A stretch of 64,000 nucleotides of DNA from Homarus americanus. Taxonomy: Eukaryota; Arthropoda; Malacostraca; Decapoda; Nephropidae. The notes beneath the pieces were generated by a model. It searched no databases and was not told where the DNA came from. It was given only the letters and a program-made list of their open reading frames with translations. A program made the position numbers and the translations under genes. Of this stretch, positions 11,701-27,400 are shown piece by piece (position 1 is the stretch's first letter; every line of letters starts with the position of its first letter). The stretch is taken from the NCBI RefSeq assembly GCF_018991925.1, contig NW_024725489.1:5275614-5339613 (forward strand). Reading direction: 5' to 3'.

Positions 11701-13396
11701 CCCACCGCAGATTTTTCGTTCGGGGTTTACTCCCGTAGCCTTATACCTGCCAAGGATAATCCACAGGGCAGCGGGGCAGTGGTTGGTAGGCGCCAGGACT
11801 TGTTCACATGCCAGTGAGCCTATACGCCATCCCTCTGAGGCCCGCTGCTACTCCGAGATCCCCTGCTGATCTAGCCTGGAGGGCTAGCAAGCGGCTGCAG
11901 CTGAAATTGAAAGGGAACAAGCAGTGCTTTCACCTTAACACTAACATGATGCTGCCACACTAGACGCATTTCACCACCCTGTGTGTGGCTACACACACAC
12001 ACACACACACACACAATACATTATGCACAACATCAGTCACTGCCATGATCCTCATTGTTTACACCCCAAGCCATCTTGTTGAAATATTTACACATGCAGA
12101 GTTCTTTTTGCAGTAAATACTTTTTATGGACCTGAGAACGTATTGGTGGGCTTTATACTCTTCTTCCTTTGTTTTGTTATTGATAAACTCCACAACGCTC
12201 TTCTGTAAGTTTACTAGAGGCGGTTATTGCAAGGCGTTTCAGATGCAAGGAATAGCTAACGCGTTAGCTATTGTCTGCGCAGACGCTGCTTTAGAGTTGT
12301 GCGCAGGGAACGTTCAGAGGGAAAAGCTAACGAATCCAGGAAAAAAGGTCACAAGAAAAAGAGTCACAGAAAAAAGGCACGGAAAAACCTAACCTAACCT
12401 ACGTGCAATGCCATCATATTTATATTGTGTTGTCAATGTGTACATGTCATTGACATTTTTCCTGTGACTTTATTTCCGTTCACGAAGCTAACACCTCGAT
12501 AAGGCGTTAGCCTTGAGGAGCGCCCAAGCGGCCCAAATAGGAATATGTTAATTTAACTACAGTCCAAGTATTATTATTTAATATTAATTTATTCCGCGAA
12601 GTAATTTTAATGTAACTTGGATGTGTTGATGGAAGTGATAATATTAAAAAAAAAAAAAGATAAAGCTAATGCAGAAATACAAGACACGTCTTACCACCGT
12701 TGCCAATCTAGCACACACAAACACACACACGTACGTTATCTATACTTACACTAACGGTAAAACTGTGTCTTAAGAAATGAAGGACGATGATGACCACACA
12801 CGTGATTCAAATGCCTCTTTGCCTTTGGCCACCACAACACACTAACCATCCCTGGGCTTCGCTCCCCTTCTCACATCACACACAACCACACACATGCACC
12901 CCACACCCTTCTTTATATATATTTATACCTTGAGCTGTACTTCCCTCACTCCTTGACGAATGACCGTTATGTGATGTCCTGATGTTTGTATTACAGTATA
13001 TGTTTTACTGCGCTTCTACAACTGTGGTCTTAATGTATTACTGCACTTCAATAACTAAGGTCTTAATGTATTACTGTTACAACGAAGGTCCTCAAGAGCT
13101 TATTCTAGGTTATTTAATGTGCTATAAAAACAGATAGTCATCTACCATTAAAAATTCAAAGACATCGAACAGCTTGGTAGGTTCTTGTTTACGTCCAGCG
13201 GTGGTACGACGCTACGTACTAATTTTTTATAGGCATCCGGTTAGTATGTCATGTTTTTTTTTAGGTAAAGACTTGGGCTACAGACCTAATAACCCCAACA
13301 CGATGGAAGAATGCTTTGAGGATAATAGGTTATTGGTGTAAATATCTAGTTGTGATTGTTACGATGATAATAGGACTGTTCGGTGAATGATTGTAC
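11701..13396. other. Spacer with simple repeats and one dispersed repeat
   Basis: No gene was recognised. It holds an (AC)n run at 11991-12015, an A-run at 12645-12658, and a dispersed repeat at 12300-12510 described separately. An open frame at 12126-12392 has no recognisable domain and ends in that repeat. Confidence 0.55.
12300..12510. repeat. Dispersed repeat, copy 1
   Basis: Shares CTACGTGCAATGCCATCATA, the flanking GAAAAACCTAACCTAACCT, a GTGTTGTCAATSTGTACA segment and TCCGTTCAC with 23085-23235. It is a diverged two-copy dispersed repeat of unknown class. Confidence 0.75.
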
Positions 13397-13838
13397 TGTG
13401 GGGTATGAGATGTTTGGTTCACACTCAGGATGGGATGGAGAAAGGAAACTCACAATGTGCTCTCTATATACATGTTGTATTGGATGTACAATGCAGCTTG
13501 GTGCTGGGAAGGCAGCATGGTTACAAGCGTGATGTAGAGAGAGCTGGTTGGTGAGGACGCTCAGAGGACAGCTTGTGGGTCGCCATGCTCGCCAGCGGGA
13601 GAGAGGACCGCCAGGCAGGCGGAGGAGGAGGTGTTGCTGGCTGCGGCTGTAGGTAGAAAGAGAGAGATCACCACGAGGTCAGGTCTTAAATAGCGGGGGT
13701 AGGCGTGGCTTAGCAGTTGACCCCCGCTCCGTGTGTATGGCGGCGCTGGTTGACCTAGACCACGAGGCATACACTGGGGAATTGGTGGGGTCGGCTAGGC
13801 AGCGACAAACAGCGTTTGTAGGGGAGAATTCCACTACA
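13397..13838 (-). repeat. LTR (3' LTR in element sense)
   Basis: 442 bp. It begins TGTGGGGTATGAGAT and ends TCCACTACA on the plus strand. It is nearly identical to 14541-15011 apart from small indels. Confidence 0.85.
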
Positions 13839-14540
13839 ATACTCCCCCTTCCCTCCAGGCTGTGTAGGAGACTTGTTGTCTGCAGGGTTGCATAGCACAT
13901 GTGAGGCAGAACGGGCGGTGCGTGCCTCATGTGAGACAACGGCGATGGCGTGGATGAGCCGGTCGCTGGATACAACTGTCTAGATACACAATATCTGTGG
14001 GAGTAGAGAGGGAGAATAAGGGTGTGTGGAGGCGATGAATGTTGTGCTTCCCTCACGGCAGGTACAGAGTCGACAGATGCGCCTGCTGGGGTGTGTGGGC
14101 CTGGGTCAGGAGCAGGGGCTGTGTCAGCAGAAGCGGATGAGGGCTCGTGACAGCAGCTGGGTCCACGACAGCAGCAGGGTGCAGGACATTAGCAGGGAGT
14201 ACCTGAGGGAGAAAAGAGGGGTGTGTGGGTCCGCACTCAGGAACAGAGGCCGCATCAGGGGCGGCAGGGGTTACTGCTGGGCCGGGGTCGGCGTCTGAGG
14301 CAGGACGGGTGTGCTGGGGTCGGTAGGACGTGGTGCTTGGGGCAGGAAGAGGAGCTGGTGTCTGCTTAGAGTAGCAGAGCTGCTCTAGGTTGTCTAACCT
14401 GCGGTGTAGAAACAGTAGTTGTAGAGCCGATGAGAGCTGCTTCTGGGTGGATAAGCCAGTCTTCCATGTTGCTTGAAGACTGGGAGCGTGATCAGTTTCT
14501 CCTCCATCCTGTGTGAGTGCGAATCTCCGGGGTCACCATT

Positions 14541-15011
14541 TGTGGGGTATGAGATTGTTTGGTTCACACTCAGGATGGAATGGAGAAAGGAAACTCACAA
14601 TGTGCTCTCTATATACATGTTGTATTGGATGTACAATGCAGCTTGGTGCTGGGAAGGCAGCATGGTTACAAGCGTGATGTAGAGAGAGCTGGTTGGTGAG
14701 GACGCTCAGAGAAGGACAGCTTGTGGGTCGCCATGCTCGCCAGCGGGAGAGAGGACCGCCAGGCAGGCGGAGGAGCGAGGACCGCCAGGCAGGCGGAGGA
14801 GGTGTTGCTGGCTGGTTGGTGTAGGTAGAAAGAGAGAAATCACCACGAGGTCAGGTCTTAAATAGCGGGGATAGGCGTGGCTTAGCAGTTGACCCCCGCT
14901 CCGTGGTGTATGGCGGCGCTGGTTGACCCAGACCACGAGGCATACACTGGGGAATTGGTGGGGTCGGCTAGGCGGCGACAAACAGCGTTTGTAGGGGAGA
15001 ATTCCACTACA
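14541..15011 (-). repeat. LTR (5' LTR in element sense)
   Basis: 471 bp. It is longer than its partner mainly because GACCGCCAGGCAGGCGGAGG is duplicated at about 14752-14800. Confidence 0.85.
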
Positions 15012-15317
15012 GTACAGTATATGTCACTCACTCACCGGACTTTCTTTTATTTTTACCTTAGGAGTATATAAGCACTAATGATAACGTGAGTGGATATATA
15101 AATCAAGTAATATACGTCCAGAATGAATGACATAAACTCATCCGTCATAATCTCAATATTCAGGGTATATCTGAATTTCTGCCTCATTTACACACAATTG
15201 CAGGTCTCAATTGTTTCTCTTACTATTGACAATACAACATACCTGTACATACTGTATAATATCATTTCTCACTCTTGATTTATTTGTCATTTAATTGGTG
15301 TTATTATTATTATTATA

Positions 15318-15402
15318 TTTTTATTTTTATTGGGCACCCCCCTACATCCTTGTTTAAGGTGAAGCGCAGAAGCGTTTACAGCGCCCAACAGGGAAGCATG
15401 AT
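15318..15402. repeat. Dispersed repeat with ACATCCTTGTTTAAGGTGAAG core, copy 1
   Basis: Contains ACATCCTTGTTTAAGGTGAA and CCCAACAGGGAAGCATG. A slightly shorter copy lies at 63568-63645. The class is unknown. Confidence 0.7.
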
Positions 15403-15506
15403 AAGTTCATGCTTGCCTTTATGTCTCATGAGTTAAAGGCGTACAATATTATCGCCCCTCAGGCCCTGATGTGGGTCAGTGACCCAGCCTCGGTGGGCTA
15501 TTCCTG

Positions 15507-18900
<3,394 letters not shown>

Positions 18901-19124
18901 ATTCCTGCGAGTGACTTGGATTTTTTTTTTTTTTTTTAGTATTCAAGGCCAGTCTTGACCAATAACAGCTCTTGTCTGATGTTGCTGTACGACACTCAAC
19001 ACATAGTTTGAGGAACACAGTGGAATTTTGCTTTTAATTTATACCATGCCTGTGTATGGTATAATACCAGAGAAACATAAAGCAAAAGGTGTTTTTTTTG
19101 TCTAGTGACTACTAGTCTGTATCT

Positions 19125-19635
19125 GTACCTGTGGTGGTGATATAGTGGTGATGGTACAGTGGTGGTGGTGGTATAGTGGTAGTAGTGGGTAGTGGTGATG
19201 GTATAGAGGTGGTGGTGGTATAGTGGTGATGGTATAGAGGTGGTGGTGGTATAGTGGTGATGGTATAGAGGTGGTGGTGGTGGGTATAGTGGTGATGGTA
19301 TAGAGTGGGGTAGTGGTGATGGTGGTATAGTGGAGTAGTGTAGTGGTGGTATAGTGGTGGTGATGGTATAGTGGTGAGGTATAGTGTGGTGGGTGTGATG
19401 GTATAGTGTGGTGTGATATAATGGTGATGGTACAGTGGTGGTGGTGGTATAGTGGTAGTAGTGGGTAGTGGTGATGGTATAGAGGTGGTGGTGGTATAGT
19501 GGTGGTGGCATAGTGGTGATGGTATAGAGGTGGTGGTGGTATAGTGGTGATGGTATAGAGGTGGTGGTGGTATAGTGGTAGTAGTGGGTAGTGGTGATGG
19601 TATAGAGGTGGTGGTGGTATAGTGGTGATGGTGAA
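19125..19635. repeat. GGTGGTGGTATAGTGGTGAT minisatellite
   Basis: Irregular tandem array of GGTGGTGGTATAGTGGTGAT and GGTATAGAGGT blocks with higher-order repetition (the 19130-19210 pattern recurs at 19430-19500). Minus-strand His/Thr/Tyr/Pro open frames here are artefacts. A poly-T tract at about 18921-18938 lies upstream. Confidence 0.93.
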
Positions 19636-19799
19636 TTTGAAAGGTAAAATAAATTAGTTTACAGAACTGTATTCTTGGCAGCTTCTGGGCTCACCGAACG
19701 TGTCAACATTATGCGTTGCACCATCAGTGAGGCCAGTTGTAGGTCTGGTTTCTATTAGGACTGGAGCAGATAAATGTTCAGTAAGTTTTTGTAGAGCTT

Positions 19800-20096
19800 A
19801 TCAAAAAGAAGTTTCTCAGGTAGATAAGTACAGGTGTCCCCAGGTAGATAACAGGTGTGCTCAGGTAGATAACAAGAACAGGTGTCATTAGGTAGATAAG
19901 TACAGGTTATCTCAGGTAGATAACAAGAACAGGTAATTAGGCAGATAACAAGTACAGGTTTTCTCAGGTAGATAACAAGAACAGGTGTCATTGGGTAGAT
20001 AACAAGTACAGGTTTTTTCAGGTTGATAACAAGTACATGTGTCATCAGGTAGATAACAAGTACAGGTGTCCTCAGGTAGATAACAAGAACAGGTAT
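19800..20096. repeat. 27 bp minisatellite abutting a LINE 3' end
   Basis: About ten copies of a 27 bp unit with core CAGGTAGATAACAAGTACAG. It directly adjoins the 3' end of the minus-strand LINE fragment at 20097, so it may have grown from the LINE's tail repeats. Confidence 0.9.
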
Positions 20097-20803
20097 CACT
20101 GACTGTTGACGAGGCGAACCATAACATAAGAAAATAAGGAGTCTGCAATAGGACGGTTGGCCTGTGCATGGCAGCTCCTGTCGAGAGTTACTACCACTCT
20201 AGCATCCATGAATCTATCTAGCCTCATTTTAAAACTTTCCAGCGTTCCAGCACTAACTACAAAGTTGCTAAGCTTGTTCCACTCGTCCACCACCCTATTT
20301 GTGAACCAGTTCCTCTTCCTATCTCTCTCCTAAACCTAAACTTATCCAACTTAAATCCGTTGCTACGAGTCCTATCCTGCTCGGATATTATAAGAACTTT
20401 ATCTATATCCCCTTTATTGATTCCTTTCACCCACTTAAATACTTCTATCATATCTCCCCGCACTCTTCGTCTTTCTAGGGAATGCAAGTTTAGTTTCTTT
20501 AACCTATCCTGATATGGTAGGTTTCTAAGTCCCGGAATCATTTTCGTCATTCTTCGTTGCACCGACTCCAGTGAATTGATATCTATTCTATAATCAAGGC
20601 ACCAGAGCTGAACCGCATAATCGAGGTGCGGCCTGACTAGCGCAAGGTATAGTTGAAATAAGACCTCTGCACTCTTATTACTTACACTTCTAGATATAAA
20701 ACCTAATACTCTGTTTGCCTTATTTCGAACATTAACGCACTGTTTTCTAGGCCGTAGGTCCGGGCTTACAAGTACCCCTAAGTCTCTTTCACAAGTCGAC
20801 TTT
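20097..20803 (-). mobile_element. CR1/jockey-type LINE, 3' half of RT ORF
   Basis: On the minus strand it encodes the C-terminal part of a non-LTR reverse transcriptase: CERDLGVLVSPDLRP, LYLALVRPHLDYAVQLW, SLESVQRRMTKMI, and, after a frameshift at about 20300, VDEWNKLSNFVVSAGTLESF. The order and spacing are those of CR1/jockey-like LINE C-termini. It is cut off at 20803, where the frame meets an oppositely oriented fragment of the same class. Confidence 0.85.
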
Positions 20804-20915
20804 AGCAAAGTATTTGACAGAGTACCGCATCAGAGGCTTCTGAGTAAAAATTAAGGCTCATGGTATCGAGGGGAAAGTTTTAAGTCTAGTTACAAGATCT
20901 TTACTTTGTGGTTAT
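20796..20915 (+). mobile_element. Inverted 5' piece of LINE RT
   Basis: The plus strand encodes [18 protein letters not shown], then after a one-base shift [11 protein letters not shown]. This is the conserved RT block that normally lies upstream of the fragment at 20097-20803. The two fragments meet head to head at a 10 bp palindrome, AAGTCGACTT (20794-20803). Confidence 0.75.
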
Positions 20916-20917
20916 CA

Positions 20918-22256
<1,339 letters not shown>

Positions 22257-22292
22257 TATATAAAGCGCGTCGTCAACAAAGCCACGTCAGTT
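22257..22292 (+). promoter_or_regulatory. TATA box plus initiator core promoter
   Basis: TATATAAAG at 22257-22265 in a GC-rich setting (CCGGGGGTATATAAAGCGCG) is followed by an arthropod-type initiator TCAGTT at 22287-22292. The initiator A (22289) lies 32 nt downstream of the first T, the canonical distance. An ATG in good context (GTCTCATGG) at 22319 and a strong donor (G|GTAAGT) at 22323 follow at once. Confidence 0.7.
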
Positions 22293-22322
22293 GCATACCA
22301 GCTCCTCGTGATCGTCTCATGG
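22289..22322 (+). CDS. Exon 1: 5' UTR plus ATG G
   Basis: A 34 nt first exon from the initiator to donor G|GTAAGT. It contributes ATG plus one base, and the phase-1 remainder G joins AG of exon 2 to make GAG. The link across a 3.6 kb intron rests on phase and signals only. Confidence 0.5.
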
Positions 22323-24375
22323 GTAAGTAGTGAATCGTCATTATTTCAAATATTTTTTTTCATCTATTCTTTATATTATTGCCGTCTTCAGGATTTATTT
22401 TTACTTGAATATAATCATCTAACGGATATATAAAAGGTGAATATTAGTTTTTTTTTATCAAGTCGTCTTTGGAGTAAAGGTCCAAACTTTAACCAGGGTA
22501 TCACCGCATTGTTTTCAGGGGCTACCTCAGTACAGTATATACTTGACGTCATATTTAATATTTTTTTAACTCTTATGAGGATATTTCGAAATATCTTCAT
22601 TTGAAATTTACTGCTTAACAGGATGTCAAGTGCGCAGTTGTTACGACATTACCTGCTGACTCAGGGGACTCAGGGTTATTTCTTTTTGTTGAATAGATAA
22701 ATAATTATTCATTGAAATCTTCATACAAGTTTACATTAAATCAGCGTGTACGTAGACGATACAGGTATACACACGATGTACTGCAGAAAATTGTATGTTG
22801 TTTAGTGTATATAACATTTACAATACATTATTGCATACTTGTACTGCATAAAATGTACTTCTACAATACAGATATACAATGTATGAAAAATTCAAGGTAT
22901 GTAAACTACTGCTGAATTGTATACCTGCATTGCTTATATACCTGTTAAACCAATGTAAACAGTGAAGTAGAAACCCCAAACTCTTCAAGCAGTTACGAAC
23001 GCTCTCTTAACATACGGCTTATGTGATTATGTATTTGGAACAAGGCCATTGGGTCGCCTGAAGATTAGCCCCCTTAGCCTTATGATTAAACGAAGCCAGG
23101 AAAAAGGTCAAGAAAAACCTAACCTAACCTAACTTAAACTAACCTACGTGCAATGCCATCATATACTGTAGATAATGTGTTGTCAATCTGTACAAGTCGT
23201 GTGAGTTTATATCCGTTCACCGATTGAACACCCTAATGCTGTAGGTTAGGGTAGATTATGCGGTAGGTTAGGGTAGATTATGCGGTAGGTTAGGGTAGAT
23301 TATGCGGTAGGTTAGGGTAGATTATACGGTAGGTTAGGGTAGATTATGCGGTAGGTTAGGGTAGATTATACGGTAGGTTAGGGTAGACTATACGGTAGGT
23401 TAGGGTAGATTATACGGTAGGTTAGGGTAGATTATGCGGTAGGTTAGGGTAGATTATGCGGTAGGTTTAGATGCGGTAGGTTAGGGTGGATTATAGGGTA
23501 GATTATGCGGTAGGTTAGGGTAGATTATGCGGTAGGTTAGGGTAGATATGCGGTAGGGTTAGGTAGACAGGTTAGGTAGATTATAGGTTAGGGTTATGGT
23601 AAGGTAGACTATACGGTAGGTTAGGGTAGATTATGCGGTAGGTTAGGTAGATTATGCGGTAGGTTAGAATTAGATTATGAGTAGGTTAGGGTAGATTATG
23701 CGGTAGGTTAGGTAGATTATGCGTGGGTTAGGGTAGTACGGTAGGTTAGGGTACGGTAGGTTTATAGGGTGGAAGTTAGGGTAGATTATAGGGTTATATG
23801 GTAGATTTTAGTAGGTTATGGTAGATTAGATCAAGGTAGGGTTTGGGTAGATTAGATCAAGGTAGGGTTTGGGTAGATTAGATCAAGGTAGGGTTTGGGT
23901 AGATTGGATCAAGGTAGGGTTTGGGTAGATTAGATCAAGGTAGGGTTTGGGTAGATTAGATCAAGGTAGGGTTTGGGTAGATTAGATCAAGGTAGGGTTT
24001 GGGTAGATTAGATCAAGGTAGGGTTTGGGTAGATTGGATTAAGGTTAAAATATGTTAGGTTAGCGTAAGGTTGGTTTAAACATAAGGTGGAATTAGCAGT
24101 GGGTGGGGGGGTAATCTTCAGGTGATTTATACCATTATTTTCTGTACATGTTGAATCTACAGTATATGTATGACCTCGTAGCGTTGTCTACCAGGTGAGG
24201 TCATAATAGGCATATTAGTGACATCAGAGGTCAACGTTCTCGATAGGGGACTGACCGTGGGTTAAAATCTGGTCAGGTCATCTTAAAAAAAATCGTAAGT
24301 GGGGGCAGACGACTGGATGTACAATGGGCAGACTTGGAAATATAACCTTCGATTCCCATGATGATTGTGATCTAG

Positions 24376-24406
<31 letters not shown>

Positions 24407-27400
24407 CTCTCGTGAAGATCAGCACCCCTACCTCATTTTATTGATAATTAAACAATCTGATGTTACTTGCGGAGGTTAGGTTATTAAAAAGGGGGTTTAA
24501 TTATCAGGTAAAAGAAGGGATTAATCTTCATGTAATCTCTCTCTCTCTCTCTCAACACAGCAGGGAAGTTGTAATTTATTATCGCTGACAGCCTGATACT
24601 GAACCACCAAGGACACACCTCAGCGTAATCTGCCACACCAACACATCTACAGTACGTCTTCAACTTAAAAAATCAGATTAAGGTATAACACGAGAATATG
24701 AAACGACAAATACCGGTGCCTAGTGTGAGCTGTTGAACATAAGAATAGTACAGTGCATTGGTAATATTTTGAAACAACCTTGGCAGAACGAACGTGATTT
24801 GGGTACACCTGAAGATTTGCCCCTGGTGATTAAATATTCTAACACTACCTAATGCTAAGTTAACTCCCCTCCCCCTCTCAGGTAGCCTTAGGGTGTCTAA
24901 TCTTGGGGTGATCCTGAAGCTGGGGTGTCTAATCTTGGGGTGATCCTGAAGCTGGGGTGTCTGATCTTTAGTGATCCTGAAGCTGAGGATGTCTAATCTT
25001 AGGTGATCCTGAAGCTAGGGTGTCTAATCTTGGGGTGATCCTGAAGCTAGGGTGTTAATCTTGGGGTGATCCTAGCTGGGGTGTCTGATCTTTAGGTGAT
25101 CCTGAAGCTGAGGATGTCTAATCTCTAAGGGTGATCCTGAAGCTGGGGTGTCTAATCTTGGGGTGATCCTGAAGCTAGGGTGTCTAATCTTGGGGTGATC
25201 CTGAAGCTGGGGTGTCTAATCTTGGGGTGATCCTGAAGCTGGGGTGTCTAATCTTGGGGTGATCCTGAAGCTGGGGTGTCTAATCTTGGGGTGATCCTGA
25301 AGCTAGGGTGTCTAATCTTGGGGTGATCCTGAAGCTGGGGTGTCTAATCTTGGGGTGATCCTGAAGCTGGGGTGTCTAATCTTGGGGTGATCCTGAAGCT
25401 GGGGTGTCTGATCTTTAGGTGATCCTGAAGCTGAGGATGTCTAATCTTAAGGTGATCCTGAAGCTGAGGATGTCTAATCTTAAGGTGATCCTGAAGCTGG
25501 GGTGTCTAATCTTAAGGTGATCCCGTTATTACTACCCATTCAACCCTTATCAGACGAGTACAAAGAATACCATTAGTCCACACCGTATATACTGTACTGG
25601 CAGATTCCTGACTTGCGATACAGTCTACCCCAAAAGTTTAACTCTCCCAGCCAGCTATTGCTGCACTATTTGCTTCAGATGTATGAACTTGAGGCTGTTA
25701 CTTCGAACCTTTAGTTTCATTTGTATTGGTTTCATGTTCTGGTTGGTACTGAGACAGTTTCAAACATCTGAAGTAGGCAGTGCAGTAATAGCTGGCTGGG
25801 AGAGTTAACGAACTTTTGGGTGAGACTACATAATACAGTACACAACACTGGTGTAGTGGCCACGCGGTATATTACCCCTCAACGTTAACATGTTGTTGAC
25901 TGATGTTATTATGTTTCAGAGAGCAGTGAAGACAACAGCAATAGTAGTAAGACAACGGGTGGGGCGGATGAGTCCCCCTTCCCCCTGGCCACTGCTTTGG
26001 CAACACTGAAGCAGAAGACAGCGATGGAGGCGCCTCAAGTGGACAATTTCGTTAGGCTCGGAGATACCTGGCCTAGCTGACTCGACCGCGAGCACCCATG
26101 GAGCACTACACTCAAGGAAGGTGTTGTCGCACCTTTCTGCCCTCAATTGTTCCCCGCCAGGGCTCGTGCGCGGGACTTATGCAGTGAGGCAAGGTAAACA
26201 TCGTCTGCCATTAAGATCAATTTTTTTCTTTATCATCATTTAAAGTTTTTTAAAATTGTGTTTAGAATTAATGGAATTCCAGTATAATTATTTCCTGTTG
26301 CTAAAACTTTTATTTTGTTCTTAATTATTTAAAGTTTGATTTTATGATGAATATACAGTAATTTTCAGTCATTATTTGAATTTGTGAGTGAATCGTTTTT
26401 TCAAAATAATGGAACTTTAGGTCATTTACAGTGTATACTATTACTGTACAATAATTACAGTACTGTTTTACCATTATACCTGTATAACATTTAGGGTATT
26501 ATTACCATAAAATAAATGCAGCTCTTTGCAGATGGTTTTATTATACTTGTTTGTCGACAGCGAGTGTCGGTCAGAGGTTGGTGACGTGCACCCGAGCCAC
26601 GAGTGGTGGTCATGCTCATCGTCCGGCTACCACAGTGGTGTTGGCACCTCGGAGGTCAGCGTCAAGGAACGGGCTGCTCTGAATGCTTCCTTAACCACCG
26701 ATTATGCCAGCGACGATGACAGTGACTGGGGTGAGGACGAGTGGCCAGTGGAACGCCCGCTACCCCTGCCTGAGTGGGGTTGTGGGCGCCCCGAGGTGAA
26801 CTTCTCCACCCTCCACCACTATCAGAGGTTCCTGGCACGTCTCACCCACCACCTCCACCATGCCCTCGCCGACCTTCCATACGACACTCTTTCTAACTTT
26901 ATCACGTGAGTAGTTTGGCAGATGTTAGTTTAGCTGTTACATGAAGGGATTCCATCCCAAGATTGGCCCCCCAGCTTATTCCTTCTGAAGATGACCCCAC
27001 ACACACCTACCTGCATCTACCTACCTTTAAACCACAAACATGACCTCTTTTAAATGTTCATACCATAATTATAACCTACCACTAACCACTGAAATAAATC
27101 TTCCTTGGTTACATAATTGAATAATTTTTTTGATCTTTACATAATTACACAGTAGGTATTTTTGGCACGGTAAACTTTCTTCTTGATGAGACAAGAAAAT
27201 ATTGTACTGTATTGTATGGGGTTAACATACACCATGTCAGTGATCAGTTTAGCATGTTTGAAAGATCAAGTTGTACTGATGAATGTTGTTGGTTATAAAA
27301 ATTCAGTTTAAATGTTTTTCTGTAAATAATATGTGGTCCCTCGATTAACGAACACTATTGGTTCCACAGAATCGTTCGTTAACCAAAAATTTCGTTAACT

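Larger units (their letters stand above)
13397..15011 (-). mobile_element. TRIM-like LTR retrotransposon, complete, with TSD
   Basis: Two LTRs (13397-13838 and 14541-15011) flank about 700 bp. Each begins TG and ends CA, and the whole is flanked by the 4 bp duplication GTAC (13393-13396 and 15012-15015). Read on the minus strand, a purine-rich tract (GGAGGGAAGGGGGAGTAT) abuts the 3' LTR. A primer-binding-like TGGTGACCCC (14529-14538) lies 2 nt inside the 5' LTR, as expected for tRNA-primed LTR elements. No pol is present; only a short gag-like start (MEEKLITLPVF) survives, frameshifted soon after. A second copy is at 61787-63260. It must have moved with enzymes supplied by another element. 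Confidence 0.85.

Noticed and set aside
12126..12392. 88-codon plus-strand frame
   Set aside because: No domain, Lys/Arg-rich tail falls in a dispersed repeat, and no splice or promoter signals.
18996..19511. 171-codon minus-strand His/Thr/Tyr/Pro-rich frame
   Set aside because: It is a translation of the GGTGGTGGTATAG minisatellite.
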